From contig CANOBT010000006.1 in the NCBI GenBank assembly GCA_947564305.1, positions 12,185-76,184 of the forward strand: a stretch of 64,000 nucleotides of DNA. The letters are read 5' to 3'. Below the pieces are notes generated by a model, which was not told the DNA's origin, made no database searches, and saw nothing but the letters and a program-made list of their open reading frames with translations. How positions within the stretch are numbered: the stretch's first letter is position 1; the number at the start of each line of letters is the position of its first letter. This document shows, one piece after another, positions 19,637-27,248 of this stretch. This stretch comes from an uncultured Lachnospiraceae bacterium. GTDB lineage: Bacteria; Bacillota_A; Clostridia; Lachnospirales; Lachnospiraceae. The position numbers were made by a program, and so were the translations under genes.

Positions 19637-20910
19637 GCTTTGTCACCTACTTTCTCCGGATTTGCAATACAACCTGCAATCGCGCTGGCCGCCGCCACTT
19701 CCGGGGAAGCCAGATAAATCAAAGAATCTACATGTCCCATACGTCCGACAAAATTCCGGTTCGTTGTGGAGACACATTTTTCTCCTGCTGCCATAACGCC
19801 CATATGTCCGCCCATACATGGACCGCAGCTCGGTGTATTCACCGCGCAGCCTGCGTCAATGAAAATATCAACCAGCCCTTCTGCGATACACTGCTTGTAA
19901 ATCTTCTGTGTAGCCGGAACTACCATCACCCTGACGTCCGGATGCACGGTATGTCCTTTGAGGATTGCAGCCGCCTTCCTCATATCCTCCATACGTCCAT
20001 TGGTGCAAGATCCAATGACAACCTGATCGATTTTAATCGGCTCCATCGCCTCCACCTCGTCAATGGTTTTTGCATTGCCCGGAAGGTGTGGGAACGCAAC
20101 AGTGGGACGCACTTCATCCAGATGAATCTCTACAACCTCGTCATACTCCGCGTCCTCATCTGCCGAGTAGATGTGATATTCCTTCTTAGAATGTTCCTTA
20201 ATATAAGCCTCCGCCTGTTCATCTACCGGGAAGATTCCGTTTTTCGCACCAGCCTCAATCGCCATGTTCGCCATCGTAAACCGATCGTCCATAGACAGAT
20301 TCGCGATTCCGTCTCCTGTAAACTCCATGGATTTGTAGAGTGCTCCATCCACGCCAATCTTTCCGATAATATGGATGATAATATCCTTTCCACTCACATA
20401 CGGTCCCGGTTTCCCTGTCAGCACAAACTTAATCGCACTGGGGACTTTAAACCACAATTCTCCCATCGCCATTCCCGTTGCGATATCCGTCGTACCCACG
20501 CCCGTAGAAAATGCGCCCAACGCACCGTATGTACAAGTATGAGAGTCCGCTCCAATAATACATTCACCTGCGGTGACTACGCCTGCCTCCGGCAGAATCG
20601 CATGCTCCACTCCGGATTTCCCCTGTTCAAAGAACCAGCTCAAACCCTGGTCCTTTGCGAATTCACGGATTGCTTTTGAATTCTCAGCCGATTTGATATC
20701 CTTATTCGGTGTAAAATGATCTGGTACAAGAACCACTTTGTCTTTATCGTATACTTTTTCTGCCATCTCCCTGAAAATAGGCAGTGCCATCGGTCCGGTA
20801 ATATCGTTGGCCATCACCACATCTAACTTCGCTTCTATCAATTGACCCGCTGATACAGAATCAAGCCCGGCATGGGCTGCCAATATTTTCTGCGTCATCG
20901 TCATTCCCAT
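19633..20910 (-). CDS. leuC: 3-isopropylmalate dehydratase large subunit
   Basis: The 425-residue aconitase-family subunit carries the 4Fe-4S cysteines in VIGSCTNGR and PSCGPCMGG, plus [15 protein letters not shown]. Length and sequence style fit the homoaconitase-like (archaeal type) LeuC common in Clostridia. AGGAGG lies 8 bases before the ATG. leuA and leuB are not in the window. Confidence 0.96.
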   Translation of the reverse strand: MGMTMTQKILAAHAGLDSVSAGQLIEAKLDVVMANDITGPMALPIFREMAEKVYDKDKVVLVPDHFTPNKDIKSAENSKAIREFAKDQGLSWFFEQGKSGVEHAILPEAGVVTAGECIIGADSHTCTYGALGAFSTGVGTTDIATGMAMGELWFKVPSAIKFVLTGKPGPYVSGKDIIIHIIGKIGVDGALYKSMEFTGDGIANLSMDDRFTMANMAIEAGAKNGIFPVDEQAEAYIKEHSKKEYHIYSADEDAEYDEVVEIHLDEVRPTVAFPHLPGNAKTIDEVEAMEPIKIDQVVIGSCTNGRMEDMRKAAAILKGHTVHPDVRVMVVPATQKIYKQCIAEGLVDIFIDAGCAVNTPSCGPCMGGHMGVMAAGEKCVSTTNRNFVGRMGHVDSLIYLASPEVAAASAIAGCIANPEKVGDKA

Positions 20911-20932
20911 TATGACATCCTCCTTTATTCAT

Positions 20933-20983
20933 GTGCTCCCGGAAATTTTAAAACCTATATTTTCCGGCCATTTCCGAGAGCAC
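20933..20983 (-). promoter_or_regulatory. Leader hairpin upstream of leuC
   Basis: The arms GTGCTCtCGGAAAT and ATTTCCGgGAGCAC form a stem of about 14 pairs that ends about 20 bases before the leuC ribosome site. On the minus strand no U-run follows, so it is not a terminator for the upstream adhesin gene in that direction. A TTTTTT run follows on the plus strand. A -10-like TAGAAT lies at 21001-21006. A regulatory leader is possible; no T-box motif is visible. Confidence 0.45.
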
Positions 20984-21047
20984 TCTTTTTTCTGTCTGCT
21001 ATTCTAACACACAATTCTGGGAAAGAAAAGCAGAAAGTGAAGGAATC

Positions 21048-24000
21048 TCACCCGATTTTCCTCCTGGCCGCTGCAAAAAGCACTCCAAAGGACAGCACCA
21101 ACAGGATGAGTGCCGGGAGAATCCCCAGCGTATCTCCTGTCTTCACCGTTTTTACTGGTTTCTCATTTCCATTGCCGATATTTACAACGGTATCTTCTTT
21201 CTCCGGCTCTTCCTCCTCCGGTTCATGAAATCTTACAGTCTGCTCCTCATAGTTGATATCCTTATGAACTGCCACCTCTTCACCGTCCTGAGTCACACTC
21301 TCATAAGCCACGGCTGTTTTTCCGGCCAGCGCAGATGCATCAAATTCAAAGGTCACATCCACAGTTCCGGACTCTTCCTGCGGCGTAAATGTCGTCTTTG
21401 CGGTAATTTCTTTTCCGTCCTGCAGAAGCGGTGCTTCCGTCTCCTTATCCATTAGAATCCCTTCCACCGTATACTCCTGTCCGGCAGTCAGATTGGAATA
21501 AAATACCGAGTCCACTATCACCGTATCATCCTGTGCATTGGCATCCCGGCTATTTGTTTTGACGTCCTTGGCTATAGTACGAACCATTGGAAAATACACG
21601 GTCTGATCCTCATCCTGAATATCTGCATGGACAGCGTAAGTTTTGCCGTTTCTTTCCAGTCTTTCATAGGCAACCACTGTCTTTCCTTCCAGCAGAGAGC
21701 CGTCAAATGTAAAGAGCACCTCCACTTTCCCATTCTTTTCCCTGGGAACAAACTTGGTCTCAGAAGTCACATCCTGCCCCGCCGCGTCTTTTACGATTTG
21801 TTCCGTCTCCTTATCCATCAATTTCCCAATCAATGTATATTCCTGTCCGACCTTTAGATTCTCATAAGACACGGTATCCACAATCGAAACCTCTTCCTCC
21901 GCCACAATCGAATTCATCCCCGACTTTGCATCCCCTGCCTTTGTCCCAATCTTTGGGAAATGGATGGTCTGTTCTTCATCTTCTATATCCTTGTGCTCCG
22001 CAATCTTTTCTGCCTTGCTGTATAATTCCTCGAAAATGACCACATCCGAACCGCCAAGGCCGGACGCATCAAACGAGCACTCAATCTCCGCGATTCCGGC
22101 GGTTGCAGCTGCGGTAAATTTCTTTTCCGCAGTCACTTTGTTTCCTTCCTCGTCCACAATCTGTTCTCCGGTAGATTTATTCACTGGTATACATTTCAGC
22201 AAATATTCCTCTTTTTCCTTTAAGCCGCTGTAAATCACAGTATCCACGATTGTCACATCTCCGGCAGCCCCATAGTGGTCTCCCGTAGCCACATTTCTTG
22301 CACTCGTAGAGATTGCAGGGGTACCTTCCTCTGGTCCTTTATTTTCCAGATTTCCCAGATTCACGATGGCACGGTCCTTATAAATAACGAACGTCGTTTT
22401 CAACATAATCTTGCCTTCATTGGCATCCCCTGGAATCTCCTCCAACTCATAGGTATCATAGGGAAGCGCCCCCAGATTATCATTAACCGATGCCTGGTTT
22501 GCAAGTTTATCGGCTCCGAACCACAATCCGTCCTCTTTTCCGCCCTGATTGGTATTATGAGAATGCTTATTCCAGTCAGTCACAGAACAATAATAGCCAT
22601 TTTCATCTGTCGTGATCAAATGAGACTCTCCGGTAGTCACGCTTGTCACTTTAAACTGCACGCCCCGCATCACATCCTGTGTCTCCGAGTCAATCTTCCG
22701 TAATTCAAAATCACCTCGTTTCACCTGATTCTCGATGGAATTCTCTTCCTCTGTCAGTTCCACCATTTCTCCGTCTTTTGTAATCATAAACTCCCTGCAC
22801 AGCACGCCTTCTTCCAGATATCCTTCCGGTGCGCCGGTCTCAATAATCCGGTATTTTCCAAATGGAAGCAGATTATTTTCCGTCTGTGCAATTCCAAGAA
22901 GATTCGAGCGTATGCTCGCCACCTCTTCATTTCTTCCATAGGATTTTCCATCCACAAGCACCGCATTCTCATTCAAATTTACGATAGTAAATACCGTATT
23001 TTCAAAGCTTGCACCACCAAGAGGCCCGCATGCCTTAGTCTCAAAATCCCGCTTCCGAATCCTCACACCGCCGCGAATGACTTTGTCATAGATGGTATAT
23101 TTATTTCCCCCAATCAAAGAAACCTTATTTCCCTGCTCCCGAATTTGAGAAATATACGGGCCGGTGATTTTCTCTTCGTTTCCGCCCGCCTGCAGGTATG
23201 CGCCCTCCAGCAAATACCCGTCAGGCGCTTTTGTCTCCTCAATCGCAATTGTTCCCAAAGGCAGCACCACTTTTCCGTCAGACATGTAAAATTCATCTCC
23301 TGATACCTTATGCCTTTCATCCAATAAAGCACGGTATCTCAAAGGTCCTCCTTCAGGGTCCACCATGTCTTTCGTCTCCAACACCCAGGTTCTAGCAGGT
23401 GCCGCCGGTAAAGTATTGTTCTCGTAATACCCTTGATAATATTTCACCGTAAACTGTGCGCCGGCAAACGAGGCATTCCCTTGGTGTGTGACTGTTTCCG
23501 TCTCCTGATCCTTCTTCGTTATTTCCAACTCTGCCGGCACTGATTCCGGCACATCACTGACCTTCACCAGAGTCTCCGCCCCTGCATTAACATGGACAGG
23601 ATAAATAGTAGAATTCCTGCGATACGCTTTCGGCGCCTTGATTTCTTTCACCCAGTAATCCCCTTCCGTCAATTCCACGGAATCACTTTCTCCCGTCTCA
23701 TTCGTGACAAATGAGCTCACCTGCTGGGTACAGGCGGCGTCTACATAAATCCCGTATTCCGCTCCGCCTAAAGAATAGCAGGAATTCCCGTCCGTCACAG
23801 AAGGATTGGCGGAACTTTTATACAACCTTGCTCTCCCATCGATGGGTCCGGAATATTCCAGCCACACGATGTCCTGCCTGTCATTATACGCCACATAAAC
23901 CGTATACTCCTGGAAAATCGCAGTCTGGGACTTTCCACTGTTCATCTGCTCCTCAAGAGCGGTCCGCATAGCCGTAATCTGCTGATTTGTAAGCCCGTTC

Positions 24001-24773
24001 GTCTCTCCCGTATACTCGACCCCAATCATGGCATGTACATAAGGGTATGGGTCAGCCACACCCCCGAACAAGGCAGAAGCCTCTTTTGCCCACGGTCCGT
24101 CCGCACCAAACATCAGCGCCATCTTAATCCGATCATTGTCTAACCGAGATACCTGATAGTGTCCGGATGGGGTCTGTTTATTCGGCTGAGCACAATATCC
24201 CATGTAATTTCCCTTATCTGTCAAGACATAGAATTCATTGGTGACCCAGCTCCCGTAATTATGCTGCGTCCCCGGCGTAATCGTACAGTCCGAACCCACC
24301 GTAGAAAAGAGCATGATTCCATCCTCACTCATGACATACGCGGTCCCATAATCTCCGACAGCATACCTTCTGCCAATTGGCGGACTATCTGGCGTTTGAG
24401 TCTCCTCTTTTTCCTCCGAATCCTGCCCGGAAGTGTCACCCACTGTTGTATCCTCCGAATAAAAATAAATATTGTTCCCGTTGTTTTCTTCCTCCTTTTC
24501 TGTCTGCTTCTGAGACGTTTCCTGCTGCGCCCCATCCGCTGCTTCTTCGCCTTGCAGCTCTGTATTCTGCATCTCTTCGTTTTGATGTGTTGGGCTTTGC
24601 TGCATTCCGTTGTGTGTATTTTTTCCTTCTGTTATATTTTCTACTGCCTGCTCCTCCATCTGCTCCTCCGCCCGCACGGAAACAGCACTTGCCGTCACCA
24701 TACAGCTAAAAATCAGTAGAAACGCAACCGCTGTGCGTAATGCCTCTGTCACACGTTTTCCTCTTCGCTCCAT
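21048..24773 (-). CDS. VaFE-repeat / Cna B-type surface adhesin
   Basis: A 1241-residue exported protein: signal peptide (1-35), Glu/Gln-rich spacer, thioester-type (TQXA) domain with Cys in MGYCAQPN (about 195), several Cna B/SpaA-like domains (about 330-800; pilin-type Lys/Glu motifs such as GYLLEG, GYLEEG), three VaFE repeats of about 120 residues (about 817-1190; VDTVxYxxL and VAYE motifs), then a membrane segment and positive tail. The segment before the membrane span reads VKTVKTGDTLG, not LPxTG or NPKTG, so the sortase signal is unusual. The thioester Gln position reads VHAMIGVEY. It should be a cell-wall-anchored adhesin or pilin; no sortase is in the window. GGAGG lies 9 bases before the ATG. 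Confidence 0.9.
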   Translation of the reverse strand: MERRGKRVTEALRTAVAFLLIFSCMVTASAVSVRAEEQMEEQAVENITEGKNTHNGMQQSPTHQNEEMQNTELQGEEAADGAQQETSQKQTEKEEENNGNNIYFYSEDTTVGDTSGQDSEEKEETQTPDSPPIGRRYAVGDYGTAYVMSEDGIMLFSTVGSDCTITPGTQHNYGSWVTNEFYVLTDKGNYMGYCAQPNKQTPSGHYQVSRLDNDRIKMALMFGADGPWAKEASALFGGVADPYPYVHAMIGVEYTGETNGLTNQQITAMRTALEEQMNSGKSQTAIFQEYTVYVAYNDRQDIVWLEYSGPIDGRARLYKSSANPSVTDGNSCYSLGGAEYGIYVDAACTQQVSSFVTNETGESDSVELTEGDYWVKEIKAPKAYRRNSTIYPVHVNAGAETLVKVSDVPESVPAELEITKKDQETETVTHQGNASFAGAQFTVKYYQGYYENNTLPAAPARTWVLETKDMVDPEGGPLRYRALLDERHKVSGDEFYMSDGKVVLPLGTIAIEETKAPDGYLLEGAYLQAGGNEEKITGPYISQIREQGNKVSLIGGNKYTIYDKVIRGGVRIRKRDFETKACGPLGGASFENTVFTIVNLNENAVLVDGKSYGRNEEVASIRSNLLGIAQTENNLLPFGKYRIIETGAPEGYLEEGVLCREFMITKDGEMVELTEEENSIENQVKRGDFELRKIDSETQDVMRGVQFKVTSVTTGESHLITTDENGYYCSVTDWNKHSHNTNQGGKEDGLWFGADKLANQASVNDNLGALPYDTYELEEIPGDANEGKIMLKTTFVIYKDRAIVNLGNLENKGPEEGTPAISTSARNVATGDHYGAAGDVTIVDTVIYSGLKEKEEYLLKCIPVNKSTGEQIVDEEGNKVTAEKKFTAAATAGIAEIECSFDASGLGGSDVVIFEELYSKAEKIAEHKDIEDEEQTIHFPKIGTKAGDAKSGMNSIVAEEEVSIVDTVSYENLKVGQEYTLIGKLMDKETEQIVKDAAGQDVTSETKFVPREKNGKVEVLFTFDGSLLEGKTVVAYERLERNGKTYAVHADIQDEDQTVYFPMVRTIAKDVKTNSRDANAQDDTVIVDSVFYSNLTAGQEYTVEGILMDKETEAPLLQDGKEITAKTTFTPQEESGTVDVTFEFDASALAGKTAVAYESVTQDGEEVAVHKDINYEEQTVRFHEPEEEEPEKEDTVVNIGNGNEKPVKTVKTGDTLGILPALILLVLSFGVLFAAARRKIG

Positions 24774-24852
24774 ACTCTTTCTCCTCCATACAAATACCCA
24801 TTTCGTCCGTGTACCTGTACCGGAGCAGCGCCACTAAGGAACCCCTGATAAA

Positions 24853-24905
24853 GAACTGCAGAAAAATAAGTCATACATATTGACCTGAGTATTTTTCTAC
24901 AGTTC
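24853..24905. repeat. Inverted repeat in the adhesin leader
   Basis: Arms of 16 bases (GAACTGcAGAAAAATA and TATTTTTCTaCAGTTC, one mismatch) enclose 21 bases. It lies 80-130 bases before the adhesin start. No strong T-run follows in either direction; an operator or a leader hairpin is possible. Confidence 0.5.
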
Positions 24906-25128
24906 CCGACCCAAAAATACTCCCCCCTTCCTGAAGTGTTATGACTCGCGACCGCATTTTTTCTATCAGCCGAGTAAAATGTTTCAAAAATGCCAAAGCA
25001 CACATATTTTCACGCGCGTATAATTCCATATGTCTGCTGTTTACGTAAATCACAACCTTAAAATCATCTACATAGCTATGTCCTCGTTTTTGGATAATGG
25101 GATGATGTTCCCAATGAAATAAGATATG
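24871..25128 (-). pseudogene. Unexplained open frame, possible gene remnant
   Basis: The minus strand is open for about 85 codons with protein-like composition (for example YVDDFKVVIYVNSRHMELY and ALAFLKHFTRLIEKM). It has no good start: the only GTG (25053) and ATG (25029) lack a proper ribosome site, and the frame continues upstream of both before a stop near 25135. I do not recognise the product. It could be the tail of a gene cut by arrival of the restriction island, or chance. Confidence 0.25.
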
Positions 25129-25190
25129 TCCTTAGACGAGTAACTTGATGATAAACTATGAAAAAGGATTTGTCAATATTTTTTTAACTC

Positions 25191-25230
25191 CTCAATATCA
25201 ATTGAGAAAAATAAATTTTTATGATATCAT
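25191..25230. promoter_or_regulatory. Palindromes before the restriction operon
   Basis: CTCAAT-ATCA-ATTGAG (25191-25206) and the perfect palindrome ATGATATCAT (25221-25230) lie 30-70 bases before the first gene. A TTGTCA (25170-25175) with CAATAT 17 bases later is a possible promoter. The palindromes are placed where an operator would act; no separate controller gene is present. Confidence 0.4.
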
Positions 25231-25261
25231 GGCATCATAATAAAATACAGAGGACAGTAAA

Positions 25262-25735
25262 ATGAATACAAAAGAACCCAGATTTCACGGAGAGGTATCT
25301 GCCAAAAGCCATGCTAACATGAGCAAGATAAAAGGGAAAGATACTAGTATTGAAATCGCTTTGAGGAAAGCGCTTTGGTCAAGAGGATATAAGTATCGTA
25401 AAAACTATAAAGCGGTCCCTGGCAGTCCGGATATCGCACTGACAAAATATAAAATAGCTATTTTTTGTGACAGTGAATTTTTCCATGGAAAAGATTGGGA
25501 AGTATTAAAGCCACGGCTAGAAAAAGGAAAAAATCCCAATTACTGGATAAGAAAAATCCAACGAAATATGGAGCGTGACCGCGAAAAGGACCAGAAGCTC
25601 CTCTTTGAAGGATGGACCGTTATCCATTTTTGGGGTAAAGATATTATAAAAAATACGGATGAATGCGTAAATGTAATAGAAGAAACAATTTTTGACCTCA
25701 CGGTAGGAGACGGAGAAAATGAGCTATTTTATTGA
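25262..25735 (+). CDS. Very short patch repair (Vsr-like) endonuclease
   Basis: The 157-residue protein has the Vsr family start (FHGEVSAKSHANMSKIKGKDTSIE), the catalytic-region GSPDIALTKYKIAIF and the end GWTVIHFWGKDI. Vsr nicks beside T:G mismatches that arise when 5-methylcytosine deaminates, protecting sites of a cytosine methyltransferase, which fits the fused methyltransferase in this operon. The segment after the catalytic Asp reads CDSEFFHGKDW where classical Vsr has HGCFWHRH, so some zinc-site residues known from E. coli appear absent; this variant may be a sub-family. AGAGGA lies 8 bases before the ATG. It overlaps the next gene by 17 bases. Confidence 0.85.
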   Translation: MNTKEPRFHGEVSAKSHANMSKIKGKDTSIEIALRKALWSRGYKYRKNYKAVPGSPDIALTKYKIAIFCDSEFFHGKDWEVLKPRLEKGKNPNYWIRKIQRNMERDREKDQKLLFEGWTVIHFWGKDIIKNTDECVNVIEETIFDLTVGDGENELFY

Positions 25736-27158
25736 ATATGACAAAACTAATCCTGTTTCAATTGAAAACTATTCTCAGAAGATGATAGGTAAGACATTCC
25801 GCCAGATTTATGAAGAGGATAAAATAGACACTCATCCAATGATGATACACGAAACACATACCTACGGCGTTTCTGATGTTTCTAAAACCAAAAGGAATAA
25901 AGGAAATTTAGGCCAAATTATTGAAGAATGTTTTTTTCATTATGCCTGCAACAGTCATTCAGAGCCAGATTTTCCCGAAGCCGGAGTTGAATTAAAAGTC
26001 ACACCATATAAGATAAATCTGAATGGAACTTTATCGGCAAAAGAACGCTTGATACTCACAATGATAGATTATTTTAAAGTAGTTGATGAAGAATTTAAAA
26101 CAAGCCATTTTTGGAATAAATCACAGCTGATTTTGCTTGTTTACTATCTTTATCAAAAGGATATCAAGTATAATCTTGACTATAGGATAGACTATTCCAG
26201 ATTGTTTACCCCGCCTGAACAAGATGTAAAAATCATCCGCCATGATTATGACCTTATCATCAAAAAAATAAAAGCCGGAAAAGCACATGAGCTGTCAGAG
26301 GGAGATACGCTTTATCTTAGCGCCGCACCTAAAGCAGCAACCTCAAAGGACCGGCGCAGGCAGCCATTTAGCAATGAACCTGCAAAGCCTCGAGCTTTTG
26401 CTTTTAAAGCTTCTTATATGACTTATGTGTTAAACAATTATATTGTTCCTGGTAAAAAAACATATGAACCAATCATCACCACAGAGATAACCGATTCATT
26501 CGAAGACTATGTTGTTGAAAAAATCAATGCTTATAAAAACCATACCATAAATACCCTTTGCAGGGAATTTCATGTTGATCATCCAAATGGAATTAAAAAT
26601 CTGGGAGCACTATTAGTATATCGCATCTTAGGAATCCGTGGAAATCATGCAGAAGAATTTGTCAAAGCCAATATCGTGGTTAAAACAATCCGAATTGGAA
26701 AAAATAATAAAATCAAAGAAAGTATGTCATTCCCAACATTTAAGTTTAAAGAGTTAACAGCAGAAAACTGGGAAGATTCAACATTCGGTAATTATTTGAG
26801 AGAAACGAGATTTCTGTTTGTGGTATATAAATTTGATGCAGAAAATGAATTACGCTTAAAAGGATGTCAATTCTGGAATATCCCATATGAAGACTTAGAA
26901 GGAAATGTCAAAAAGGTCTGGAAAGAAACACAACAAATATTAAGGGAAGGATTATACATCGAAGTGAGAAATGGCATAATGTACAATAATTTTCCAAAAG
27001 CTTCTGACAACCCGATATGCCACGTAAGACCGCATGCCCGAAATTCCAGAGATACTTATGAACTTCCAGATGGCAGGCTCTATCCCAAGCAATGTTTCTG
27101 GCTAAATAACAGCTATATTTTAAGTCAGTTAAATGAAGATTTCCTTAAAAATCCGTAA
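25719..27158 (+). CDS. Sau3AI-like type II restriction endonuclease (MutH-like, two domains)
   Basis: The 479-residue protein matches the Sau3AI family: an N-terminal MutH-like nuclease domain (about 20-210) and a C-terminal MutH-like domain (about 255-470) thought to bind DNA without cutting. The N-terminal active site shows GQIIEE (E69/E70) and D84, E91, K93 in DFPEAGVELKV, the D-x6-E-x-K spacing of MutH. TSHFWNK and the VYYLYQ strand are further family marks. Relatives cut GATC and are blocked by cytosine methylation, so GATC is the expected target; this is not proven here. GGAGACGGAGAAAATG provides the ribosome site inside vsr. The next gene carries a diverged copy of the same fold. Confidence 0.88.
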   Translation: MSYFIEYDKTNPVSIENYSQKMIGKTFRQIYEEDKIDTHPMMIHETHTYGVSDVSKTKRNKGNLGQIIEECFFHYACNSHSEPDFPEAGVELKVTPYKINLNGTLSAKERLILTMIDYFKVVDEEFKTSHFWNKSQLILLVYYLYQKDIKYNLDYRIDYSRLFTPPEQDVKIIRHDYDLIIKKIKAGKAHELSEGDTLYLSAAPKAATSKDRRRQPFSNEPAKPRAFAFKASYMTYVLNNYIVPGKKTYEPIITTEITDSFEDYVVEKINAYKNHTINTLCREFHVDHPNGIKNLGALLVYRILGIRGNHAEEFVKANIVVKTIRIGKNNKIKESMSFPTFKFKELTAENWEDSTFGNYLRETRFLFVVYKFDAENELRLKGCQFWNIPYEDLEGNVKKVWKETQQILREGLYIEVRNGIMYNNFPKASDNPICHVRPHARNSRDTYELPDGRLYPKQCFWLNNSYILSQLNEDFLKNP

Positions 27159-27208
27159 AAACAAAAAAGAGACTTTACAAAAGAACTGAAATAACGTAAT
27201 ATATACAA

Positions 27209-27220
27209 GAACGATCGTTC
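27209..27220. promoter_or_regulatory. Perfect palindrome with GATC before the methyltransferase
   Basis: GAACGATCGTTC is a perfect 12-base palindrome 28 bases before the GTG start of the fusion gene, in the only real gap (90 bases) of the operon. It contains GATC, the predicted restriction/methylation site, so its methylation state or binding by the methyltransferase could tune expression. This is inference. Confidence 0.5.
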
Positions 27221-27248
27221 GACTATAAAACTGATGGGGTGTTATACA

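Larger units (their letters stand above)
24774..25261. other. 488-base region between adhesin and restriction island
   Basis: This stretch holds the adhesin leader, an inverted repeat (24853-24905), an unexplained minus-strand reading frame (24871-25128) and the start region of the restriction operon with small palindromes at 25191-25206 and 25221-25230. Base composition becomes clearly AT-rich from about 25070, marking the island edge. I see no tRNA, integrase or attachment-site repeat. Confidence 0.6.

Noticed and set aside
19627..20679. Long plus-strand open frame of 350 codons
   Set aside because: It lies opposite leuC, which has full iron-sulfur and family motifs. The plus-strand product is Arg/His/Cys-rich with no motif and no ribosome site.
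24749..25003. Minus-strand 84-codon frame overlapping the adhesin start
   Set aside because: It overlaps the signal-peptide region of the adhesin in another frame and has no good ribosome site.
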